A stretch of DNA of 25,219 bases from an uncultured Eubacteriales bacterium (GCA_900540635.1 UQGU01000034.1:1-25219); one strand, 5' to 3'. Shown: positions 1 to 7,265, counted from the stretch's first letter. Notes: generated by a model from the letters alone, not told the origin. Translations and numbers: made by a program.

Positions 1-2
1 TC

Positions 3-683
3 TCCGTGTCCACCCCCCGTGTGCTGACCAAGGAGATCGACGGCAAGCTCTGCGAGCCCATCGAGCGGATGGTCGCAGACGTGCCCGAGGAGAGCATGGG
101 CGCCGTCATCGAGAAGATGGGCAAACGCAAGGGTGACCTGCTGGGCATGACCCCCGTGGGCAGCCGCTACCGCCTGGAGTTCCTGGTTCCCTCCCGGGGC
201 CTCTTCGGCTACCGGAACGAGTTCCTGACCGATACCCGGGGCGAGGGTATCATGTCCTCCGTGCTGGACAGCTACGCACCCATGAAGGGCGAGATCGAGC
301 GCCGCCAGGTGGGCTCCCTCATCGCCTTCGAAACCGGCGAGGCCTGCTCCTATGGCCTGTTCAATGCCCAGGAGCGGGGCACATTGTTCATCGGCGCCGG
401 TACCCCGGTCTATGCCGGTATGGTGGTTGGCGTGTGCAGCCGGAACGAGGATATGACCGTCAACGTCTGCAAGAAGAAGCAGCTGACCAATATGCGTGCC
501 GCCGGTTCCGATGAGGCCCTGCGCCTGACGCCTCCCAGAACCATGTCTCTGGAGCAGTGCATCGAGTTCCTGGCAGATGATGAGCTTTTGGAGTGCACCC
601 CCAAGAGCCTGCGGATTCGCAAGCGCGAGCTGGACCACGCCCTGCGTATGCGGAACCTGATGAAGAAGCGCGCTCAGGAGTAA
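3..683 (+). CDS. typA: GTP-binding protein TypA/BipA, C-terminal part (5' end outside window)
   Basis: The frame is open from the window edge, so only the last 226 residues are present; the family is about 600 residues long and the GTPase domain is missing here. What remains is the EF-G-like domain V region and the TypA-specific C-terminal domain. Diagnostic segments are EVPEE-like VPEESMG, RKGDLLGM, PSRGLFGYRNEFLTDTRGEG, YAPMKGEIERRQVGSLIA, QERGTLFIGAGTPVYAGMVVG, VNVCKKKQLTNMRAAGSDEA and the terminal DDELLECTPKSLRIRKREL. TypA is a ribosome-associated GTPase involved in 50S assembly and stress or cold adaptation. A strong intrinsic terminator follows directly, so typA ends its own transcript and is not part of the rpmH operon. 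Identification is very secure; the true start cannot be seen. Confidence 0.97.
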   Translation, partial: SVSTPRVLTKEIDGKLCEPIERMVADVPEESMGAVIEKMGKRKGDLLGMTPVGSRYRLEFLVPSRGLFGYRNEFLTDTRGEGIMSSVLDSYAPMKGEIERRQVGSLIAFETGEACSYGLFNAQERGTLFIGAGTPVYAGMVVGVCSRNEDMTVNVCKKKQLTNMRAAGSDEALRLTPPRTMSLEQCIEFLADDELLECTPKSLRIRKRELDHALRMRNLMKKRAQE

Positions 684-688
684 AACCA

Positions 689-721
689 AACGCCGCCCGG
701 CTTATGCTGAGCGGCGTTTTT
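689..721 (+). terminator. Intrinsic terminator of typA
   Basis: AACGCCGC (689-696) pairs with GCGGCGTT (711-718) and is followed by a T run to 721. It begins 5 nt after the typA stop codon, so it is the expected 3' end of the typA transcript and separates it from the rpmH promoter. Confidence 0.85.
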
Positions 722-761
722 ACGCGCAGAAAAGAAAAACACCGTCCGTGTGAAAAAAATG

Positions 762-790
762 TTGACCTCCATGACTTTTTCGGTTATAAT
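762..790 (+). promoter_or_regulatory. Sigma-A promoter of the rpmH-rnpA-yidD-yidC-khpB operon
   Basis: TTGACC (762-767) and TATAAT (785-790) are separated by exactly 17 nt, close to the vegetative consensus. Transcription would start near 797, giving a leader of about 95 nt before rpmH. The leader contains a GC-rich hairpin at 831-850 (TTTT loop, includes the palindrome GCGGCCGC). The -35 region is also the left arm of an inverted repeat, GACCTCCA (764-771) with TGGAGGTC (806-813). Confidence 0.85.
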
Positions 791-891
791 GAGCAGGCAT
801 GACCGTGGAGGTCTGTCTATTTGTGTTGCTGCGGCCGCTTTTGCGGCTGTCGAGCATATGATTTTCAGAGAAAATAGGAGGTGTATCCGTA

Positions 892-1026
892 ATGAAGCGT
901 ACCTACCAGCCCAGCAACCGTCACCGTTCCAAGGTTCACGGTTTCCGTCAGAGAATGGCTACTGCCAATGGCCGCAAGGTTCTGGCCCGCCGTCGTGCAA
1001 GAGGCCGCAAGGTTCTGTCCGCCTGA
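892..1026 (+). CDS. rpmH: 50S ribosomal protein L34
   Basis: This is a 44-residue, highly basic protein starting MKRTYQPSNRHRSKVHGF and ending GRKVLSA, the full-length bacterial L34 pattern. It is a late-assembling small protein of the large ribosomal subunit that sits on 23S rRNA. The ATG is preceded by AGGAGGTG (876-883) at 8-nt spacing, an excellent ribosome binding site. rnpA follows, as in almost all bacteria, but a strong hairpin with a T run lies between them, which should keep L34 output well above RnpA. dnaA, the usual upstream neighbour of rpmH, is not adjacent here; typA occupies that side. Confidence 0.98.
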   Translation: MKRTYQPSNRHRSKVHGFRQRMATANGRKVLARRRARGRKVLSA

Positions 1027-1074
1027 TGCGCCGCCCCTGTGGAACACAAGGAAATACGCGCGTAAGAGCGAAAC

Positions 1075-1120
1075 GGGAGCTACAGCGGGGTGAATGAAAC
1101 ATTCGCCCCGCTCCCTTTTT
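1075..1120 (+). terminator. Probable partial terminator (attenuator) between rpmH and rnpA
   Basis: AGCGGGGTGAATG (1084-1096) pairs with CATTCGCCCCGCT (1100-1112) over 13 positions with one G-U pair and an AAA loop. An outer GGGAG (1075-1079) can compete for CTCCC (1111-1115). Five Ts follow at once (1116-1120), and the rnpA Shine-Dalgarno AGGAGA starts at 1121. This has the architecture of an intrinsic terminator. Because rnpA and the rest of the operon have no obvious promoter of their own, it is probably leaky and sets an L34:RnpA ratio. Confidence 0.75.
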
Positions 1121-1133
1121 AGGAGAAATAGCA

Positions 1134-1481
1134 ATGAAGTTTTCCAGCAGCCTGAAACTGAACCACATATTCCAGCGCCTTTACCACACCCAGGGCTTTG
1201 CCGATGGCAATATGGTCCTGTACGCCCGGCGCAACCGCCTGGGCCGCAATCGGGTGGGCATTACCGTCAGCAAGAAGCTGGGCCACGCAGTGGTCCGCAA
1301 CCGCACCCGCAGAAGGCTGCGGGAGGTCTACCGGCTGAATGAGCAGAAGTTTATTCCCGGGTGGGATATTGTGGTGGTGGCGAGAAGCCGCTCGGTGGAA
1401 GCGCCCTTTGAAAAGCTGACGGAGAGCTATCTGCGCCTTGCCCGGAAGGCAGGGCTTCTGCGGCAGGAGGAAGCGCAGTGA
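1134..1481 (+). CDS. rnpA: Ribonuclease P protein component
   Basis: At 115 residues this is normal for the family. RnpA is the basic protein cofactor of RNase P, which removes 5' leaders from pre-tRNAs together with the RnpB RNA. The signature RNR region is present as VVRNRTRRRLREVYR (about residues 53-67), preceded by the conserved GRNRVGITVSKKLGHAV strand-helix. The start ATG has AGGAGA 8 nt upstream. The stop codon overlaps the GTG start of yidD by four bases, indicating translational coupling. Expression probably depends on readthrough of the hairpin at 1075-1120. Confidence 0.97.
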   Translation: MKFSSSLKLNHIFQRLYHTQGFADGNMVLYARRNRLGRNRVGITVSKKLGHAVVRNRTRRRLREVYRLNEQKFIPGWDIVVVARSRSVEAPFEKLTESYLRLARKAGLLRQEEAQ

Positions 1482-1690
1482 AACGGTTCCTTCTTGGCCT
1501 CATTTGCTTTTACTCCAAGTGCATTTCCCCCTATTTCCCGGCCCGCTGCCGCTACCGTCCAACCTGTTCCGCCTATGCCTACGAAGCGATTCAAAAATAC
1601 GGCGCCGTAAAGGGAGGCTGGCTGGCAATCAAACGCCTGGCCCGATGCCATCCCTTTTCCCATCGGGATATCTACGACCCCGTACCATGA
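1478..1690 (+). CDS. yidD: Membrane protein insertion efficiency factor YidD
   Basis: This 70-residue protein starts at a GTG that overlaps the rnpA stop (GTGA), with GGCAGGAGG just upstream. It has an amphipathic N-terminus (MKRFLLGLICFYSKCISPYF) and the family pattern RCRYRPTCSAYAYEAIQKYG...RLARCHPF, with Cys24, Cys30 and Cys57 conserved. YidD is a small membrane-associated protein that assists YidC/Sec-dependent insertion. Its place between rnpA and yidC is the canonical one, which makes the call secure in spite of its size. Confidence 0.96.
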   Translation: MKRFLLGLICFYSKCISPYFPARCRYRPTCSAYAYEAIQKYGAVKGGWLAIKRLARCHPFSHRDIYDPVP

Positions 1691-1711
1691 CTTCCATAAG
1701 GAGGAAAGTCC

Positions 1712-2959
1712 ATGTTACTGTCATTCCACATTGCCGATATCATCCAGGTGCCCTTCGGCTACCTGATGGAGCTGCTGTACCGGCTGACCAACAGCTACGG
1801 TATGGCTCTGATCCTGTTCGCAATTCTGGTGCAGCTGGTTCTGCTGCCCATTACCGCGAAGTCCAAGAAGAGCATGATGAAGATGTCCCGCCTGACCCCC
1901 AGAATGCAGGACATCCAGCGCCGCTATGCCGACGACCCCAACCGCCAGAACCAGGCCATCCAGGAGTTGTACAAGGAAGAGGGCGTGTCCATGGGCGGCG
2001 GCTGCCTGTGGAGCTTTGTGCCCATGCTGCTGCTGATCCCCCTGTATACCGTGGTCCGGCAGCCCATTGTGTATATGCTCCATGAGAATCTGGACGTTGC
2101 CAACCAGGTCGTTGAAGTTATCAAGGGCCTGAACCCCGATCTCTTCACCGGAAATGCCTATTATCACCAGATGATCGCAGCCCAGTACATCCCCCAGTAT
2201 GCCGAGGCCATCAAGGCCGCCATTCCCGGCATCAGCGATCTGGCCCTGAGCGGCATCAATTTCGGCTTTATCGGCATTGACCTGGGCGCGGTACCCCAGT
2301 TCAATGTGTTCGCCTCCACCTGGGCCTGGAACTGGGCCCATATCGGTGCTCTGCTGATTGCCCTGGCTTCCGCCGGCTATCAGGTCGTGTCCATGCTGAT
2401 CATGCAGAAGCAGAACGACTCCCTGGTCACCAACAAGGACGGTATTCAGGACAAGGAAGCTGTGGAGAATTCCCAGGCTGCCCAGACCAACAAGATGATG
2501 ATGTTCATGATGCCGCTGATGATGCTGTGGATCGGCTTCACCGTGCCCTGTGCATTGTCCCTGTACTGGTTTGTGGGCGGCGTTGTCCGTACCGTTGAGG
2601 ATGTGATCCTCAATAAGCGCTACCGCAAGATCTACGATGCCGAGGACGCCGAGCGCCTGAAGCGCCGGATGGAGCAGGACAAGATCGAGGCCGAGAAGGA
2701 GCGCATCCGCGCTCAGCGCCGTGCCGAGAATCCTGACGGCATCACCGAGAACACCAGCAAGAAGCGCCTGCAGAAGCAGCAGCGGGATCAGGAAGCCGCC
2801 GCCAAGGAGGCTGCCGCTCGGGAATATGCCGCCAGAAAGGGCAAGCAGCCCGAGGAAAAGCAGGAGAAGGAAGCCCTCTCCGGCATTGCGGACCGCCCCT
2901 ACTGCAAGGGCCGTGCCTACGATCCCAACCGTTACGCCCAGAATAGCAAGGAGGAGTAA
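1712..2959 (+). CDS. yidC: Membrane protein insertase YidC/Oxa1/SpoIIIJ family
   Basis: The protein has 415 residues and carries the YidC/Oxa1 core. A first membrane segment (about 28-48, YGMALILFAILVQLVLLPIT) is followed by the cytoplasmic hairpin KSKKSMMKMSRLTPRMQDIQRRY, then NRQNQAIQELYKEEGVSMGGG and further membrane segments including MMMFMMPLMMLWIGFTVPC. It inserts membrane proteins with or without Sec. There is no signal peptide or lipobox Cys, unlike many Bacillus paralogues, which fits the Clostridia form. The segment between the second and third core helices is long (about residues 130-210). The C-terminal 110 residues are a Lys/Glu/Ala/Gln-rich charged tail, likely to contact ribosomes. 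A Shine-Dalgarno AAGGAGGA precedes the ATG. khpB begins 3 nt after the stop. Confidence 0.96.
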   Translation: MLLSFHIADIIQVPFGYLMELLYRLTNSYGMALILFAILVQLVLLPITAKSKKSMMKMSRLTPRMQDIQRRYADDPNRQNQAIQELYKEEGVSMGGGCLWSFVPMLLLIPLYTVVRQPIVYMLHENLDVANQVVEVIKGLNPDLFTGNAYYHQMIAAQYIPQYAEAIKAAIPGISDLALSGINFGFIGIDLGAVPQFNVFASTWAWNWAHIGALLIALASAGYQVVSMLIMQKQNDSLVTNKDGIQDKEAVENSQAAQTNKMMMFMMPLMMLWIGFTVPCALSLYWFVGGVVRTVEDVILNKRYRKIYDAEDAERLKRRMEQDKIEAEKERIRAQRRAENPDGITENTSKKRLQKQQRDQEAAAKEAAAREYAARKGKQPEEKQEKEALSGIADRPYCKGRAYDPNRYAQNSKEE

Positions 2960-2962
2960 ACC

Positions 2963-3883
2963 ATGGAAAAGACCCTTGTCACCAGCGGCAAAACCATTGA
3001 TCTTGCCATTGAAGCTGCGCTTGCCCAGCTGGGCCTGGACAGGGACAGTGTGTCCGTTCAGGTGCTCCAGCAGGCCAAAACCGGTTTTCTGGGGTTTGGC
3101 GCACAGCCTGCCAAGGTTCAGGTGACCTATGAGGCCCCCGATGAGGTGCCCGAGGCACCGAAGGTGGCTCTGTCCTCCGCTTCCCGGAAGCCCAAGGCTG
3201 CGGCTCCCGCCCCCAAGCTTGCCGAGCCTGCCCCTGTAAAGCCCGAACCTGCAAAGCCCGTGGAGGCACCTAAGGCAGAAGTCAAGGCCGAGGAGAAGAA
3301 GCCCGAGGCGCGGCCTGAGCGCCCCCAGCAGCCCAGGGCCCCCAGAGCACCCCAGCCCCCGAAGGAGCCAAGAGAGCCCCGGGAGCCCAAGGCTCCCGCC
3401 GTGCCCAAGGAGTATGCCCCTGCAGAGCCCGGCTCTGTGGAGGAGAAGATCGAAGTCTTCCTGAAGGGCCTGCTGGAGCACATGGATTCCAAGGCTGTGC
3501 CCCACTGCTGGAAGGAAAGCGGCAATGCCTATCAGGTGGACCTGGTGGGCGATGACCTGGGCTATCTGATTGGCCGCCGGGGTGATACCCTGGATGCCAT
3601 CCAGCACCTGTGCAACTATGCCGTGAATCGGGAAGTGGAAGGCCACATCCGGGTCAGCGTGGATGCCGAGTCCTACCGCCAGAAGCGGGAGGAGAGCCTC
3701 CGCCGCTACGCCCGCAAGAAGGCCCAGCAGGTTCTGAAGGCCCGCCGCCGCACTACCCTGGAGCCCATGAACGCTTATGAGCGCCATGTGATCCATGCAG
3801 CGCTGCAGGATATGGAGAACATCACCACCCATTCCACCGGCGTGGAGCCCAACCGCTGCGTTGTTATTGAGTACGTTCGGTAA
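2963..3883 (+). CDS. khpB: RNA-binding protein KhpB (Jag/EloR)
   Basis: This 306-residue, three-part protein starts 3 nt after yidC. Residues 1-52 form the Jag-N domain (MEKTLVTSGKTIDLAIEAAL, KTGFLGFG). Residues about 55-155 are a low-complexity Pro/Ala/Glu/Lys linker. A KH domain follows with the loop LIGRRGDTLDAIQ (about 202-214), then an R3H domain with ERHVIH (about 273-278) and THSTGVEPNRCVVI at the end. Family members bind RNA with KhpA and, in Gram-positive cocci, govern cell elongation and division. The linker is unusually long and proline-rich. The gene ends the operon; mnmE/mnmG, the usual next genes, are absent. Confidence 0.95.
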   Translation: MEKTLVTSGKTIDLAIEAALAQLGLDRDSVSVQVLQQAKTGFLGFGAQPAKVQVTYEAPDEVPEAPKVALSSASRKPKAAAPAPKLAEPAPVKPEPAKPVEAPKAEVKAEEKKPEARPERPQQPRAPRAPQPPKEPREPREPKAPAVPKEYAPAEPGSVEEKIEVFLKGLLEHMDSKAVPHCWKESGNAYQVDLVGDDLGYLIGRRGDTLDAIQHLCNYAVNREVEGHIRVSVDAESYRQKREESLRRYARKKAQQVLKARRRTTLEPMNAYERHVIHAALQDMENITTHSTGVEPNRCVVIEYVR

Positions 3884-3890
3884 TTGAATT

Positions 3891-3925
3891 TTCCCGTCTC
3901 CTCTTGTGGGAGACGGGAATTTTTT
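3891..3925 (+). terminator. Intrinsic terminator of the rpmH-khpB operon
   Basis: TTCCCGTCTCC (3891-3901) and GGAGACGGGAA (3909-3919) form an 11-bp perfect stem with a 7-nt loop, followed by six Ts. It starts 8 nt after the khpB stop codon and ends the ribosomal/insertase operon. Confidence 0.93.
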
Positions 3926-3968
3926 GCATTTAGCAGGAAAATGTGATATAGTGTCCCAGAAGTTTTTC

Positions 3969-4019
3969 GTGGGGAAGGAAAAAGCTTCCCCACCGGGGAA
4001 GCTGGCTCGCGTTAGCGAG
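3969..4019. repeat. Palindromic intergenic element with mutually exclusive hairpins
   Basis: GTGGGGAAG (3969-3977) pairs perfectly with CTTCCCCAC (3985-3993). The middle arm can instead pair as AGCTTCCCC (3983-3991) with GGGGAAGCT (3995-4003). A further small hairpin CTCGC-GTTA-GCGAG occupies 4006-4019. There is no T run, and the element lies upstream of the sigma-factor promoter, so it is neither terminator nor leader of that gene. The build resembles the short palindromic repeats scattered between genes in Oscillospiraceae genomes; that is inference from recalled patterns. Confidence 0.55.
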
Positions 4020-4080
4020 ACTGTTGATGACATTTCCCGAAGGAAAAGCTATTGGTGACTTAAAAAATTTCTCTATTCCC

Positions 4081-4110
4081 TGTAACCACCCCCTAAAAAT
4101 CCTGTCTTTA
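4081..4110 (+). promoter_or_regulatory. Probable ECF-type, autoregulated promoter of the sigma-factor operon
   Basis: TGTAACC (4081-4087) with TGTCTTTA (4103-4110) fits the ECF-class pattern of a -35 containing AAC and a -10 containing GTC, about 15-16 nt apart. It lies just upstream of an ECF sigma gene. No sigma-A hexamers are evident. Self-activation is inferred from this arrangement, which is common for ECF sigma operons. Confidence 0.55.
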
Positions 4111-4125
4111 TGTGTGAGGACGCTT

Positions 4126-4686
4126 ATGAACGACAATGAAATTGTAGAGCTGTTTTTCCAGCGGAACCCCGATGGCATTCAGGCGGCCCAGGAAAAGTAT
4201 GGGGCCTATTGTCTTGCCGTTGCCCGGAATATCCTGGGCGGCGAGGAGGACAGCCAGGAATGCCTGAATGACCTGTGGCTGCGGGCCTGGAATGCCATTC
4301 CGCCGCAGCGCCCCAAGCTGCTGAAGGCCTGGCTGGGAAAGGTGATCCGAAACTTAGCCATCAATTGCCGGGAGAAGGCCGCAGCCCAGAAGCGGCAGGG
4401 GGACCAATACACCCTGTCTCTTGACGAGCTGGACGAATGCATTCCGGACCCCGGGACCGCAGAGGAACGGACCTACGTCCGGGAGCTCAGCGTTGCCCTG
4501 AATGCCTTCCTGGCAACGGAAGCGGCTCTGGACCGGAAAATCTTTGTCAGTCGGTACTTTTACTGCGAGACTACGGCCCAGACAGCGGAAAAGCTGGGCC
4601 TGACCCAAGGACAGGTGAAGGTCCGGCTGCACCGGTGCCGGGAGCGGCTGCGGAAATACCTGCGGTCTCAGGAATTTGATCTGTAA
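4126..4686 (+). CDS. RNA polymerase ECF-type sigma factor
   Basis: The protein has 186 residues from the ATG at 4126, which has GAGGA 5 nt upstream. An in-frame ATG at 4024 lies before the probable promoter and is rejected. Region 2 spans about residues 8-80: AAQEKYGAYCLAVARNILGG, SQECLNDLWLRAWNAIP and the DNA-binding AWLGKVIRNLAINCREK. Region 4 is near residues 125-180, with the helix-turn-helix ETTAQTAEKLGLTQGQVKVR and LHRCRERLRKYL. The size and two-domain layout are those of an extracytoplasmic-function sigma factor. It is followed after 13 nt by a one-pass membrane protein with the features of its anti-sigma factor, then by envelope genes. The signal sensed cannot be told from sequence. 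Confidence 0.92.
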   Translation: MNDNEIVELFFQRNPDGIQAAQEKYGAYCLAVARNILGGEEDSQECLNDLWLRAWNAIPPQRPKLLKAWLGKVIRNLAINCREKAAAQKRQGDQYTLSLDELDECIPDPGTAEERTYVRELSVALNAFLATEAALDRKIFVSRYFYCETTAQTAEKLGLTQGQVKVRLHRCRERLRKYLRSQEFDL

Positions 4687-4699
4687 GGAGCCGAACGAT

Positions 4700-5212
4700 A
4701 TGGATAAACAGCGTGCCATTGCCAAAGCCGTTACGTGTCTGGACAGCCGGTTTGTAGAAGAGGCCGCCCAGAGCGAGGAACATAAGCGTATCTCCTGGAA
4801 ACCCCTCCTGTCGGCGGCAGCCTGCCTGCTGCTGGTTGCGGGACTGTGGTTGTTCCGGCCCACACCGTTAAAAGTCACGGTAAATGGGGAAAATGTATTG
4901 AATAGAACTGTGTCCTGGTCTCAGGATGGGGACGCGCAGATCATGCGCCTGTCTCTGGAAACGGAGATCCCCCTGACGCTGGAGCCCGGGAGCAAAGCAA
5001 GCCTGACCCTGACCGCCGATGAAAACAGCGCGCTTGCTCTGGATGGCGGGGAGGAAAAGACGCTGACACTGACAAAGAAGGCAAGCTGCACCTGGATCTT
5101 ATATCCCGGAGCGGACGGGTACTTTTTGCAGCTGTCCCAGGGCGGGGAGGACTGGTGCCTCCAGGCGGTCCCGCAGGACGACGGTTCTGTCACCATCTGC
5201 CAGGTGCGATAA
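4700..5212 (+). CDS. Probable membrane-bound anti-sigma factor
   Basis: The protein has 170 residues. The ATG at 4700 has AAGGAG 9 nt upstream; an in-frame TTG at 4676 would overlap the sigma gene and is less likely. The N-terminal 33 residues are hydrophilic and probably cytoplasmic (MDKQRAIAKAVTCLDSRFVE). One membrane segment follows at about 36-52 (LLSAAACLLLVAGLWLF), then a roughly 115-residue outer domain that looks beta-rich (KVTVNGENVLN, LTLEPGSKASLTLTADE). No zinc-binding HxxxCxxC motif is visible, so it is not a ZAS-type anti-sigma. The role is inferred from topology and its position directly after the ECF gene; I do not recognise a named family. Confidence 0.7.
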   Translation: MDKQRAIAKAVTCLDSRFVEEAAQSEEHKRISWKPLLSAAACLLLVAGLWLFRPTPLKVTVNGENVLNRTVSWSQDGDAQIMRLSLETEIPLTLEPGSKASLTLTADENSALALDGGEEKTLTLTKKASCTWILYPGADGYFLQLSQGGEDWCLQAVPQDDGSVTICQVR

Positions 5213-5234
5213 TGCACCGGAAAGGAAACACATT

Positions 5235-5861
5235 ATGAAAAAACTCACTTCTTTGATCCTGTGCGGCGCGCTGTGCGCCGGAATTTTGGTCGGCTGCGGC
5301 AAGACCGATGGCAACACCACCGCCCCTTCCTCCACGGCCGCTGCCACGGAAGCAACCACCGAGGCCACCACGGAGGCAGTTGGCCCCAGCTACGAAAGTG
5401 CCCAGGCCCTGCTGGAGAGCATCCACAAGGCCATGCCTGACGACGCCGAATTCCCCGCTGCCGGTGGCGACGAGGCCCACGACAATATGGAGGGAGCCGG
5501 AGAATTTGACATCAGCATCTATGGCGATAGCTTCCAGGCCCAGATCCTGGTGGATGAGGAGCTGACCGCCATGGTCAAGCCCCAGGCGGCCACCATGCTG
5601 CATATGATGAATACCAATACCTTCTGCTCCGCCGTTATGCAGCTGAATGATGCAGCGGATGCCGAAGCCTTTGCAAGCCACTATCAGCAGATCGTTCAGA
5701 GCCACCACTGGATGTGCGGCTTCCCGGATACTGTGGTGGTGCTGCGCATGACGGACTATGTGATCACGGCCTACGGCGCGGATGATCTGATCCAGGCCTT
5801 CAAGACCGCTGCCCAGGGCCTGGGGGCCGAGGTGCTGGTGGAGGCACCTGCCGAGGCATAA
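5235..5861 (+). CDS. Surface lipoprotein of unknown function in ECF operon
   Basis: The protein has 208 residues and a clear lipoprotein signal peptide: MKKLTSLILCGALCAGILVGC, with lipobox LVGC and Cys21 as the lipidated residue. A Thr/Ala/Glu-rich spacer with repeated ATEATTEATTEA follows (about 30-48), then a 155-residue globular domain (SYESAQALLESIHKAMPDD ... MCGFPDTVVVLRMTDYVITAYG). The pattern is loosely like DUF4358 lipoproteins of Firmicutes, a low-certainty resemblance. It starts 22 nt after the anti-sigma gene and ends 15 nt before the acyltransferase, so it is cotranscribed. It could be a ligand sensor for the sigma system or an accessory to the acyltransferase. Confidence 0.72.
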   Translation: MKKLTSLILCGALCAGILVGCGKTDGNTTAPSSTAAATEATTEATTEAVGPSYESAQALLESIHKAMPDDAEFPAAGGDEAHDNMEGAGEFDISIYGDSFQAQILVDEELTAMVKPQAATMLHMMNTNTFCSAVMQLNDAADAEAFASHYQQIVQSHHWMCGFPDTVVVLRMTDYVITAYGADDLIQAFKTAAQGLGAEVLVEAPAEA

Positions 5862-5876
5862 GGAGAGAAAAGCAAC

Positions 5877-7265
5877 ATGATTTTTTCCAGCATTCCGTTT
5901 CTGTATTATTTTCTCCCTGTGGTGCTGCTGGTCTATGGCCTGACCCCGAGAAAAGGGAAAAATGCCGTTCTGCTCCTGTTCAGTCTGGTGTTTTACGGTT
6001 GGGGAGAGCCCAAATATCTGGCGGTAATGCTGGTGTGTACGGCCCTGGGCTACGGCTTCGGCCTGGCTCTGGGCCGCGCCGGAAGGCCCGGGGTGCGGAA
6101 GGCACTGCTTGCCGCCTCCGTGCTCTCCAGTCTGAGCTTTCTGGTGTATTTCAAGTACGCGGACTTCTTCCTGTCTAATTTCAATGCGTTGACCGGCGCG
6201 TCCCTGCCGTTATTGCAGCTGACGCTGCCGGTTGGCATCAGTTTTTACACCTTCCAGATTCTCAGCTATACGGTGGACGTGTACCGGGGAGAGGCCCAGG
6301 TGCAGAAAAATCCCATTGACCTTGCCTGCTACGTGACCATGTTCCCCCAGCTCATTGCCGGCCCTATTGTCCGGTATACGGATGTGGCGGAGCAGCTGAA
6401 ACAGCGCGGGCGGGGAGACTTTCAAAAGGGTGCGTCCAGATTTCTGGTGGGCCTGGGAAAGAAAATACTGTTTGCCAACCTTCTGGGGGAAGTCTGCGCC
6501 GCATGGCGGGGAACCCAGGATGGCAGCGTGCTCTTTTCCTGGCTCTATGCTGTGAGCTACACCCTGCACATCTATTTCGATTTTTCCGGCTACAGCGATA
6601 TGGCCATCGGTCTGGGCGCGCTTCTGGGCTTCCGGTTCCCGGAAAACTTCAACTATCCCTATATCGCCGCCAGCGTTACGGAGTTCTGGCGGCGGTGGCA
6701 TATGACCCTGAGCCGCTGGTTCCGGGACTATGTGTATATCCCCCTGGGGGGCAATCGAAAGGGAATGGGAAAGCAGCTGCGCAATATCCTTATTGTCTGG
6801 CTGCTGACGGGCTTCTGGCATGGAGCTGCCTGGAATTTTCTTTGCTGGGGCCTCTATTTTGCGGCCCTGCTGATCCTGGAAAAGCTGGTGCTGCTGCGCT
6901 TTTTGGAAAAGCACCGTATTTTTGGCCATGTGTATCTGCTTTTGGCGGTGGTATTCGGCTTTGTGCTCTTTGACGCATCCACCCTTTCCGGTGCCTGGGA
7001 CTGTATCCGCGGGATGCTGGGGCTGGGGGGGTTGCCCATTGCATCTGCCGAGGAAGTATATCTGCTGAAAAGCAACGCCCTGCTGCTTATCCTGGCCGCT
7101 CTGGGGGCTACGCCACTGCCTAAGCGCATTGCCAAAGCTCTGGAAGCGCGCTGCCCCAAAGCCGCAGCGCTCCTGCACCCAGTCGCCCTCTGCGCCCTGC
7201 TTCTGATCTGCACCGCCTACCTGGTGGATGGGTCTTACAACCCGTTTTTGTACTTCCGTTTCTGA
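5877..7265 (+). CDS. MBOAT-family membrane O-acyltransferase (AlgI/DltB-like)
   Basis: The protein has 462 residues and about ten or more membrane segments. Starting IPFLYYFLPVVLLVYGLTPR is typical of AlgI-like proteins. Conserved features are LPVGISFYTFQILSYTVDVY, MFPQLIAGPIVRYTD, HIYFDFSGYSDMAIGLG, FRFPENFNYPY and EFWRRWHMTLSRWFRDYVYI (His275), and the catalytic-site motif LTGFWHGAAWNF with His315. Such enzymes move acyl groups, usually acetyl, across the membrane to extracellular polysaccharide or cell-wall polymers. It has AAGGAGAG before the ATG and is 15 nt after the lipoprotein. The usual partner, a DHHW/AlgX-like protein, is the next gene but is 340 bp away. The acceptor glycan is unknown. 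Confidence 0.94.
   Translation: MIFSSIPFLYYFLPVVLLVYGLTPRKGKNAVLLLFSLVFYGWGEPKYLAVMLVCTALGYGFGLALGRAGRPGVRKALLAASVLSSLSFLVYFKYADFFLSNFNALTGASLPLLQLTLPVGISFYTFQILSYTVDVYRGEAQVQKNPIDLACYVTMFPQLIAGPIVRYTDVAEQLKQRGRGDFQKGASRFLVGLGKKILFANLLGEVCAAWRGTQDGSVLFSWLYAVSYTLHIYFDFSGYSDMAIGLGALLGFRFPENFNYPYIAASVTEFWRRWHMTLSRWFRDYVYIPLGGNRKGMGKQLRNILIVWLLTGFWHGAAWNFLCWGLYFAALLILEKLVLLRFLEKHRIFGHVYLLLAVVFGFVLFDASTLSGAWDCIRGMLGLGGLPIASAEEVYLLKSNALLLILAALGATPLPKRIAKALEARCPKAAALLHPVALCALLLICTAYLVDGSYNPFLYFRF

Noticed and set aside
684..891. Possible replication origin upstream of rpmH
   Set aside because: No DnaA-box cluster or AT-rich unwinding region was seen, and dnaA is not adjacent.
4024..4125. N-terminal extension of the ECF sigma factor from the ATG at 4024
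   Set aside because: It would start upstream of the probable promoter and lacks an SD; region 2 homology begins after the ATG at 4126, which has GAGGA in place.
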